A stretch of 9,060 nucleotides of DNA from DATHSN01 sp035464115 (GTDB lineage: Bacteria; Actinomycetota; Acidimicrobiia; Acidimicrobiales; SKKL01), in assembly GCA_035464115.1 (NCBI GenBank), contig DATHSN010000387.1, forward strand, positions 1-9,060. Direction: 5' to 3'. The notes beneath the pieces are model-generated. The model was not told where the DNA came from. It was given only the letters and a program-made list of their open reading frames with translations, and made no database searches. Shown here one piece after another: positions 1-5,584 of the stretch. Each line of letters starts with the position of its first letter. The stretch's first letter is position 1. The position numbers and the translations under genes were made by a program.

Positions 1-2
1 GT

Positions 3-1415
3 GACGGCACGCCGGGCGCCCGGCCGGCGCCTGGTGAGCGGCTCGCGGACGACACTCCGGCCGGCGGGCCGCAGGGCGACGGGACGTCGGTCGGCGCCGG
101 TGCCCCGGCGATGGCCGCCGTCGACGACCTCGACGCCCGCACCGACGCCCTGGCCGGTGCGGAGCCGATGGGGACGTCCTCGGGAGACGGGTCGGGAACC
201 GACCCGGCGATGGGCGGGTACGAGGACGGGGCCGGGGTGATGGTCGCACCACGGGCGTCGGCGGCGATGGCCGACCTCGAGCGCGCCGCCGACGGCGCGG
301 TCGTCGATCCGGCGCACCTCGTCGCCGGGCTCCAGGGGATGGCGGCCGAGGCGGCGGTCGGCTGCGTCCGGGCCGCCGACCCGGCGGGCGACGGGCCGCT
401 GGCCGAGCTGGCCGGTCGTCTCGACCGGGCCGGCGACGCGCTGGCCCGGGGCGATCACGCCGTTGGCGTCGAGCACCTCGACGGCGCGGTGATGGTGGCC
501 GAGCGACTGGTGGCCGCCACCGCGGCCGACGCCGTCGACGACGACGCCCGCGTCGCGCACGACCGCTGCGCCGAGGCGGTCGAGCATCGCGGGGCCGGCG
601 ACCACGACGCCGCCACCCGCTGCGAGCAGGAGGCGGCCGAGGCCTACGAGCGGGCGGCGATGCGGACCGAGGAGCGCATGGTCGAGACCGCCGAGGCGCT
701 CGCTGGACCCGAGGCAGGAGCCGAGGTCCGCGACGGGGTGATGACCGCGATGCGCGGCCACGGCGGCGACGAGCTGGCCGAGGCCGCGACGTGCTACCGG
801 GAAGCTGCGGCACGCGCCCGCGACGGCGACGCCGAGGGCGCGATGGCCCACGACCGCGAGGCGCTGGTCCACCTCGCTCGGGGACGGGCCGAGCTGTCGG
901 CCGCGGTCGACGAGGGCCGGCTCGGGCCCGAGCTGGTGGAGGCGATGGGCGGGTACCCGCCCGCCATGGACGGCCCGCCACCCGGCGAGGCGGCCGACAG
1001 GGTCGAGCGGGACCCGCTCGAGGCGCTCGACGTCGACGGGCCGCCACCCGGTGAGACCGCCGACACGGCGATGGCCGACGCGTCCGAGCGGCCCGGTGAG
1101 GAGACGATGGCCGGGGCGTACGACCGGTCGGGTGGGGGCGGGCCCGACGGCCGCGGCCCGGGTGACGACTCGTCGATGGCGTTCGGCCAGGGGGCCGCGC
1201 CGGCCGCGGCTGCGATGGCGCCCGGAGCCGGATCGCCGTCGATGCCCGATCCGCCGGGCACGCCGGATCCGGCGCCGATGCGCGACCCGATGGGGATGCC
1301 GGACCCGATGGACCCGGCCGCCGCGATGCCGCCGATGACCGAGCCCGCCGGTTGGGAAGCCGACGAGGCACCGATGGACGCCGGCCCCGACCCCATGGAC
1401 GTGATGGACGGTTGA
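3..1415 (+). CDS. Acidic Ala-rich helical protein with Met/Pro/Asp-rich tail, 5' end outside window
   Basis: I do not recognise this gene. The frame is open from the window edge with the same Gly/Pro/Asp/Ala composition before the first ATG at 111, so the true start is probably upstream; 470 codons are visible, 434 from that ATG. Numbered from the ATG, residues 50-280 are predicted mostly helical and rich in Ala, Glu, Asp and Arg. Three Gly-Asp turns followed by an Ala-spaced helix (GDHAVG near 114, GDHDAA near 163, GDAEGA near 239) resemble degenerate TPR- or MIT-like hairpins. From about 281 the chain becomes disordered: a DGPPPGE motif occurs at 287 and again at 309, then comes a Met/Pro/Asp-rich stretch (380-434) with DPM/PDP repeats. 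No signal peptide, membrane segment or catalytic motif is seen in the visible part. A scaffold or adaptor role is possible, but this is inference only. The stop is TGA at 1413. Confidence 0.65.
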   Translation, partial: DGTPGARPAPGERLADDTPAGGPQGDGTSVGAGAPAMAAVDDLDARTDALAGAEPMGTSSGDGSGTDPAMGGYEDGAGVMVAPRASAAMADLERAADGAVVDPAHLVAGLQGMAAEAAVGCVRAADPAGDGPLAELAGRLDRAGDALARGDHAVGVEHLDGAVMVAERLVAATAADAVDDDARVAHDRCAEAVEHRGAGDHDAATRCEQEAAEAYERAAMRTEERMVETAEALAGPEAGAEVRDGVMTAMRGHGGDELAEAATCYREAAARARDGDAEGAMAHDREALVHLARGRAELSAAVDEGRLGPELVEAMGGYPPAMDGPPPGEAADRVERDPLEALDVDGPPPGETADTAMADASERPGEETMAGAYDRSGGGGPDGRGPGDDSSMAFGQGAAPAAAAMAPGAGSPSMPDPPGTPDPAPMRDPMGMPDPMDPAAAMPPMTEPAGWEADEAPMDAGPDPMDVMDG

Positions 1416-1420
1416 CCCGG

Positions 1421-1438
1421 GTCGGCCGGCCGGCCGAC
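1421..1438. terminator. 18-bp perfect palindrome just after the first gene, possible terminator stem
   Basis: GTCGGCCGGCCGGCCGAC is a perfect 18-bp inverted repeat starting 6 bases after the TGA of the upstream gene. As RNA it would form a GC-only stem of about 7 bp closed by 4 bases. There is no T-tract after it, so it is not a canonical intrinsic terminator; such U-less hairpins are common candidates in high-GC actinobacteria. It could also be a protein-binding palindrome or a chance result of GGCC-rich sequence. Confidence 0.35.
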
Positions 1439-1560
1439 ACCGCCGACGAAGGAGCGACGTCACGTCACCGGTGGATCACGGGGGGAGCGACGAGCCGGTC
1501 GACGGTTCGGGCCCGGATCCGGTGGTCGGCTGAGATGCCGCAGGACGACGCGACCACCGC

Positions 1561-1589
1561 TTGCGGACCGAACGTCAGTTCGATACACT
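1561..1589 (+). promoter_or_regulatory. Sigma70-type promoter for the DUF222/HNH gene
   Basis: TTGCGG at 1561-1566 (-35-like) and TACACT at 1584-1589 (-10-like) are separated by exactly 17 bp, and this part of the gap is less GC-rich than its surroundings. Predicted transcription would begin near 1596, giving a leader of about 80 bases before the ATG at 1677. The SOS-type operator lies entirely within the spacer. The assignment rests on sequence match and geometry only. Confidence 0.6.
1569..1582. promoter_or_regulatory. LexA/SOS-box-like operator inside the promoter spacer
   Basis: CGAACGTCAGTTCG is a perfect inverted repeat CGAAC-N4-GTTCG, the core of the Gram-positive and mycobacterial SOS box (TCGAAC-N4-GTTCGA). 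The right flank also has the consensus A (1583); the left flank is C rather than T. It sits between the -35 and -10 elements, where bound LexA would block RNA polymerase. From memory, several Mycobacterium tuberculosis 13E12-family genes carry LexA boxes, which fits the downstream gene. Confidence 0.75.
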
Positions 1590-1591
1590 CA

Positions 1592-1654
1592 GGGAATTCC
1601 CCCGCTCGGAACCAGCGTGTGGTTCCCGTCTGGTCGGTCGGCCGCGTCTGCGGC
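1592..1654 (+). promoter_or_regulatory. Structured 5' leader of the DUF222/HNH gene
   Basis: Three inverted repeats lie between the predicted transcription start and the ribosome binding site. They are GGGAATTCCC (1592-1601, a palindrome spanning the expected start), a 7-bp stem GGAACCA/TGGTTCC with a 5-base loop (1608-1626), and a 5-bp stem GCCGC/GCGGC with a 4-base loop (1641-1654, extendable by a G-U and a C-G pair). They may affect RNA stability or translation. No known riboswitch is recognised. Confidence 0.3.
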
Positions 1655-1661
1655 TGCTGCT

Positions 1662-1669
1662 GAGCGAGG
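1662..1669 (+). promoter_or_regulatory. Ribosome binding site deciding the 1677 start
   Basis: GAGCGAGG, with its GAGG core ending 7 bases before the ATG at 1677, is a good Shine-Dalgarno match. It favours 1677 over the in-frame GTG at 1617, which would put the start inside the leader hairpin at 1608-1626 and only about 20 bases after the predicted transcription start. Confidence 0.6.
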
Positions 1670-1676
1670 TCCCCCC

Positions 1677-3153
1677 ATGGCTCCACGAGCCCCTGCGCCA
1701 CCTGGTGGCGCCCCGTCCGCCGTCGGCGATCCGGTCGTTCCCGGCCCCGTCGCCGGGGCCACCGATCCGGAGTCCAGCGTGCGGCCGGGCCCGTACCACG
1801 ACCTGTCCGCCGACGAGCGGGAGCAGCTCGTGCGGTCGTTGCTCGCCGCCATGGGCGCGGTGCACGCCGAGCTGCTCGAGGTGGTGCGTGCCGGCGACGA
1901 CGCCGGCGACTGGGAGCGCGATGGCGCCACGTCGATGTCGGCGTGGCTGGTCGCCATCGGTGCTCTCGCCGGCGAGACCACCCGGGAGTGGGTGCGGGTC
2001 GGTCGTGCGCTGGCCGAGCTCCCGGCGCTGCGCCAGGCGTACGCGTCGGGGGTGATGTCGTGGGACCAGGTGCGACCCGCCACCCGGTTCGCCACCGCCG
2101 CCACCGACGCCGCGCTCACCGACGAGCTGGCGGGCCTGTCGGCCCGGCAGGTGGCGACGCTGGCCCGCCGACGTCGCCCCGTCCCGCCGAGCGAGGCCGA
2201 CCAACCCGGTGACCTCGCCTTCCGGGCCGACCACCGTCGCCACGGGTGGCGCATCTCGGGGTTCCTGCCCCTCGATCAGGGGGCCACGGTGCGCGCCGCG
2301 CTCGAGCGCCGCGCCGAGCAGCTGGGTCCCGATCCGGCGACGGGTCGGTGGGCGCCGCTCGCCGAGCGCCTCGCCGTCGCGCTGGGCGATCTCGCCGGCC
2401 AGCAGCTCGGCGCCGACGCCGACCCCGACCTGGCCTGCATCGTCGTGCACACCCCCGCCGAGGTCCTCGACCGCCTCGGCCACCCCGACGCGCTGTCCGG
2501 CGCCGATGCTCGGGTCGGCGCCGATGCACCTGGGGGCACCGATGCTCCGGTCGGCGCCGATGCACCAGGGGGCACCGATGCTCCGGGGGGGCACCGATGG
2601 CACAGGGGGCGCCGCTGCGACGCTCCCCGCCGCAGCGGGCGCCACCCACCCGACCACCCCAGCGTCGACGCCGCTCCCCGCCGCGGCGGTCGCCAACCCG
2701 ATGCTCGGCGACCTCGCCCTGCCGGTCACCACCATCGCCCGGCTGTTGTGCGACTGCCGTCTCGAGCACCACGTCGACACCGCCGACGGGCACACCGTCG
2801 GCATCGGCACCGCCAGTCGCAACATCCCAGCGTGGCTGCGCCGACGGGTCGTCGGTCGCGACCGCACCTGCCGGTTCCCGGGGTGCGACCGTCGCATCCG
2901 CCACCTGCACCACCTGGTGCACTGGACCGGCCCCGACGGCACCCACGGCCCCACCGACGCGACCAACCTCGTGGGGCTGTGCTGGCAGCACCACCACCTC
3001 GTCCACGAAGGTCGCTGGTCCATCAGCGGCACCCCCGAGTCCGGCGAGCTCACCTTCGTCAGCCCCACCGGCCGCACCCTCACCAGCCGTCCCCAACCAC
3101 CCGCATCCATCGTCGACCGCCTCGCCGCCCTCACCGGCCTTCCCCTCGGGTAG
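1677..3153 (+). pseudogene. DUF222 / HNH endonuclease-like protein (13E12 repeat family), frameshifted
   Basis: The N-terminal part reads in frame from the ATG at 1677: a Pro-rich head, then a helical DUF222-type domain (about residues 40-270, including DWERDGATSMSAWL and LSARQVATLARR). The C-terminal part is one base ahead (about 2590-3153) and encodes a clear HNH domain: CRFPGCD with Cys398 and Cys403, HLHHLVHW with His411-His412, Asn430 in TDATNL, Cys435, and HHHLVHEG with His438-440 and His443. Removing one G from the G7 at 2585-2591 joins them into a 491-residue protein of ordinary family layout. The linker holds a GADAPG/GTDAPG hexapeptide repeat. HNH domains bind a metal and cut DNA; the role of 13E12 proteins is not established, though they often behave as repeat or mobile-associated families. 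It has its own promoter with an SOS-type operator. As written the gene is broken, either by real mutation, reversible G-tract slippage or a homopolymer base-calling error. Family identity is very likely; functional state is unknown. Confidence 0.85.
2499..2607 (+). repeat. 18-bp minisatellite in the DUF222-HNH linker, interrupted by one extra G
   Basis: Successive 18-bp units start at 2499, 2517, 2535, 2553 and 2571, each beginning GGCGCCGATGC or GGCACCGATGC. A sixth, diverged unit starts at 2590 instead of 2589. The units encode GADARV, GADAPG, GTDAPV, GADAPG, GTDAPG and GTDGTG. The one-base slip falls in the G7 tract 2585-2591, and earlier units carry G5 at the matching place. The array may expand or contract without changing frame. 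Confidence 0.85.
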
Positions 3154-3251
3154 CGCCGACGCAGGGGCAACGCGGCATCCGTCTCGGCACGCGTCCAGTT
3201 TCGGGGATCCTCCCGATGCGTCGTGCCCGGAGCGCTTCGTACCGTCGGCGC

Positions 3252-4418
3252 ATGATCCCGCACCGTCGCGCCAGACCGCGCCTCGGCGTCGCCATCGCGC
3301 TGGTGGTGCTTCTCACCGGGTGCGACGGCCCCGGCGCGGCCGCGCCTCCGACGGCCGCGCCTCCGACGGCCGCGCCTCCGACGGCTGTGCCTCCGACGGC
3401 TGTGCCACCGACCGCCGAGCCTGCCGAGGGTTGCTCGGCCGGGCGGCCCGACGCGTGCGCCTACGGGCCGGTCGCCCGGCCGGGGCCCGCCGTCGTGGCG
3501 CTCGAACCGGTCACCGTGCGCTACCGCGACGTCACCGGCGCCGTCCGGCGGGTCCGGGTGCAGGCGCGCGTGCCGTCAGGGGCGACGAGCCCGGCACCGG
3601 TGGTCGTCTGGTCCCACGGGGGCACCGAGGGTCGCCGCGCGCCGGTCCGGCTGGCCCAGGAGTGGAGCGACGCGCTCGTCGGCGCCGGCTACGCCGTGGT
3701 CGTCATCGCCCACCCGTCACGGGGACCGGCCGAGGAGCGGGCGCTGTGCGCGGCGCTGGGCCCGGCGACGTGCGCGACGTACCCCTCCCTCGGCTGGGAC
3801 CGGGCCCACGACGTGTCGGCGGTGCTCGACCGGCTCGAGGCCGAGGCCGCGCCCGGCGGGTCGCTCGCCGGGCAGATCGATCCGTCGCTCGTCGTCCACG
3901 TCGGGCACTCCGCCGGCGGGGCGGCCGCGCTGCTCCTCGTCGGGGCCCGCCGCGAGATCGCCGGTGAGGTCCGCGACCTGTCCGACCCCCGGGTGGTGGC
4001 CGCGGTGTCGTCGTCGGGCCCGGGCGTCGGCCCCCACCTCGATCAGGGGTTCGACGACACCTCGTTCGCCACGGTCGACCGCCCCCACCTGCTGCTCACC
4101 GGCGTCGGCGACACCACCGAGGGCACCAGCGGCGCCGACCGCCGTCGGGTCGCCGATGCGGTCCCGGCCTCGCACGCCCACCTGGCCTGGTTCACCGACG
4201 ACACCGCCGCCCACGGCACCTTCGACCTCGACACCAGCGCCTGTCGGCGGCGGGGCGGCACCCCCGAGGTCTGCGACCGGCACACCACGGTGATCACGTC
4301 GGTGGTGGCCGCCTTCCTCGACGCCCACGTCCGCGACGATCCCGCCGCCCGGGCGTGGCTCGCCTCCGACGCCGCATCCCGGCTCGGTCGGGGCACCGTC
4401 GAGCTGACGGTGCCGTGA
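3252..4418 (+). CDS. Secreted lipoprotein alpha/beta-hydrolase (esterase/lipase-like)
   Basis: The 388-residue product has a lipoprotein signal: Arg-rich n-region, hydrophobic LGVAIALVV core and lipobox LTGC, with Cys24 as the lipidation site, so it should be anchored to the outer face of the membrane. A Pro/Thr/Ala stalk follows (residues 31-55, PPTAA/PPTAV repeats). The catalytic domain shows WSHGG (120-124, oxyanion-hole type), the nucleophile elbow GHSAG with Ser220, a possible acid at Asp287 in TGVGDT, and a likely catalytic His321 in AHGTF. Six cysteines spaced as close pairs (61/69, 166/174, 331/341) could form disulfides. It resembles dienelactone-hydrolase/PAF-acetylhydrolase-type esterases, but the substrate cannot be read from sequence. 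The start at 3252 gives a normal-length signal peptide. An in-frame ATG at 3216 has a better upstream GGGGA but would make an unusually long basic n-region. No convincing promoter is seen in the 98-bp gap, and the preceding stop at 3153 allows cotranscription. Confidence 0.8.
   Translation: MIPHRRARPRLGVAIALVVLLTGCDGPGAAAPPTAAPPTAAPPTAVPPTAVPPTAEPAEGCSAGRPDACAYGPVARPGPAVVALEPVTVRYRDVTGAVRRVRVQARVPSGATSPAPVVVWSHGGTEGRRAPVRLAQEWSDALVGAGYAVVVIAHPSRGPAEERALCAALGPATCATYPSLGWDRAHDVSAVLDRLEAEAAPGGSLAGQIDPSLVVHVGHSAGGAAALLLVGARREIAGEVRDLSDPRVVAAVSSSGPGVGPHLDQGFDDTSFATVDRPHLLLTGVGDTTEGTSGADRRRVADAVPASHAHLAWFTDDTAAHGTFDLDTSACRRRGGTPEVCDRHTTVITSVVAAFLDAHVRDDPAARAWLASDAASRLGRGTVELTVP
3342..3416 (+). repeat. 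Five 15-bp tandem repeats encoding the lipoprotein stalk
   Basis: Units of GCGCCTCCGACGGCC, with small changes, start at 3342, 3357, 3372, 3387 and 3402, encoding Ala/Val-Pro-Pro-Thr-Ala. The first two are identical, the third and fourth differ by one or two bases, and the fifth is more diverged. This suggests recent slippage-type duplication on the left side. Copy number would set the length of the spacer between the lipid anchor and the enzyme. Confidence 0.85.
4392..4414. terminator. Hairpin at the convergent junction, possible bidirectional terminator
   Basis: GGCACCGTC (4392-4400), a 5-base loop, then GACGGTGCC (4406-4414) make a perfect 9-bp stem. It overlaps the last codons of the lipoprotein gene and lies 6 bases beyond the stop codon of the minus-strand membrane gene. 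The two genes face each other with only 2 bp between their stops, so this is the natural place for termination on both strands. Neither side has a T-tract. The terminator function is inferred. Confidence 0.45.
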
Positions 4419-4420
4419 CC

Positions 4421-5584
4421 TCAGATGGCGAGGCCGGCGCGGCTCCGCAGCTCGGCCTCGAGCTGCGCCTGGTCGGCGGTCGACACCGTGGCGAAGCCGC
4501 CCGAGGTGGGGATCACCATGCGCAGCGCAGCACCGTCGGGGGCGGTCACGACCACCGCGCAGCTGCTCGTGCGCCGCTGCTGGGCGCCGGCCCCGGTGTT
4601 CGTCGTGGTCGAGTGGGCCGTCTCGACGACCCGCACGTCGATCGCACCCCGCAGGGCGCAGGTGTGGCGGACCCGCCGGCCGACCACCATCGAGCAGGTG
4701 CCGGTCTCGTCCACCCGGAGCACGAACCTCGACACGTTGGCGAGCAGGATCGTCAGCGGGGCGGCGATCAGCAACGTGAAGCCGCCGATGACGGCCATGG
4801 CCAGCAGCGCGGCCACGATCCCTTCGGCCAGCGCGGCGGCGAGCCCGACGCCCAGCACGACCAGGAGCCAGGTGCCCCACACCCACCGCAGCCCCCGGCG
4901 GGTCGAGTCGGCCTGGGGGTGGCGCCACTCGAGCGGCACGCCGAGCAGCCGACCCGCCGAGCTGGCCGCGGGCGCTGCGGCGCCGACCGGCGCGGCGGCG
5001 ACGCCGGCCGCGGCCGAGGGGGCGGCGACATCCGACGCCGCCGTGGCTGCTGCCACCAACGGCTCGGGGCTCACCAGCCCGGCCCACCAGCGCAGGTGGC
5101 GCACCAGCTCGGCCACCTCGTGCTGCTCGAGCACCCCGTGACGGGCGAAGGCCGGGAGGTCCACTTCGTGGGTCGACCCGTCGGCGGTCGCCACCACCAC
5201 GACCCACCGGGTGCTGGCGGACGCCAGGGGCACACCGTTGTTCACGGCCGATCGGGCCTGGATGCGCCGGGCCCCCCACGTCGGGATCGTCCGCACGTCG
5301 CCCCGCTCGCCGGTCACCACCAGCTCGCGCTGGTCGGTCACGCGCAGACGGAACCGACGGGTGCGGGCGACCGAGTCGCGGTTCAGCCAGACCAGGACGA
5401 GCGCGATCACGACCAGGGCGACGGTGCCCCGCACCTCCCCGGCGACGACGCCCCACGCGACGCCCACCGCCGCCAGCGCGCCGTAGAAGGCGAGCCAGCG
5501 CGCGTTCGAGCGCCGGTGGGCGGCGGTCTCGGGGAAGCGCCAGTCGAGCACGTCGGTGGACGTCGGGTCGGTCATCGTGGTCAC
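4421..5584 (-). CDS. Four-TM membrane protein with duplicated hairpin-plus-soluble-domain layout, last gene of the dynamin operon
   Basis: I do not recognise a named family. The 387-residue product has two halves of similar plan. The first has two close TM segments (about 29-49 and 53-68), then a beta-rich soluble domain (about 75-170). An Ala/Pro linker (176-211) follows. The second half has two TM segments (about 232-253 and 255-283), then another beta-rich domain (about 285-387). The spacing resembles bacterial PH-domain/DUF-type membrane proteins, but this is inference. There are no catalytic motifs. The GTG at 5584 overlaps the iniC-like TGA by four bases (GTGA). An ATG at 5575 is preceded by GGGGTGA at 5 bases and could be the real start, giving 384 residues. 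Tight coupling to two dynamin-like GTPases suggests a membrane receptor or partner for them. Confidence 0.8.
   Translation of the reverse strand: MTTMTDPTSTDVLDWRFPETAAHRRSNARWLAFYGALAAVGVAWGVVAGEVRGTVALVVIALVLVWLNRDSVARTRRFRLRVTDQRELVVTGERGDVRTIPTWGARRIQARSAVNNGVPLASASTRWVVVVATADGSTHEVDLPAFARHGVLEQHEVAELVRHLRWWAGLVSPEPLVAAATAASDVAAPSAAAGVAAAPVGAAAPAASSAGRLLGVPLEWRHPQADSTRRGLRWVWGTWLLVVLGVGLAAALAEGIVAALLAMAVIGGFTLLIAAPLTILLANVSRFVLRVDETGTCSMVVGRRVRHTCALRGAIDVRVVETAHSTTTNTGAGAQQRRTSSCAVVVTAPDGAALRMVIPTSGGFATVSTADQAQLEAELRSRAGLAI

Noticed and set aside
1..240. Frame beginning with GTG at position 1
   Set aside because: It is an Arg/Pro-rich shadow of the frame-3 gene, which has the sensible Ala/Asp/Glu composition and continues to 1415.
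1513..1522. CCGGATCCGG palindrome in the gap
   Set aside because: A 10-bp palindrome of this composition is expected by chance in such GC-rich DNA, and no promoter geometry supports it.
1465..1701. Possible 78-residue minus-strand gene in the promoter gap
   Set aside because: Its start lies inside the HNH gene, no SD is evident, and it would be antisense to a well-formed promoter and operator.
2585..2591. Programmed ribosomal frameshifting at G7
   Set aside because: Joining the halves needs a +1 shift. No in-frame stop, rare-codon stall or downstream structure is evident, and repeat phasing points simply to an inserted base.
2499..2607. Repeat array considered as a CRISPR
   Set aside because: The units are directly contiguous 18-bp coding repeats with no unique spacers.
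3202..3215. Short inverted repeat CGGG/CCCG before the lipoprotein gene
   Set aside because: It has only a 4-5-bp imperfect stem with no T-tract, and its GGGGA may simply be an SD for the alternative ATG at 3216.
1575..3263. Long minus-strand frame opposite the DUF222/HNH gene
   Set aside because: Its composition is the low-information Arg/Gly/Pro mix of antisense high-GC sequence. It lies opposite recognisable DUF222 and HNH domains and its end crosses the promoter and SOS box.
3717..5456. Long minus-strand frame spanning the lipoprotein and the membrane gene
   Set aside because: It runs across the convergent junction, is Arg/Gly-rich without domains, and conflicts with two better supported genes.
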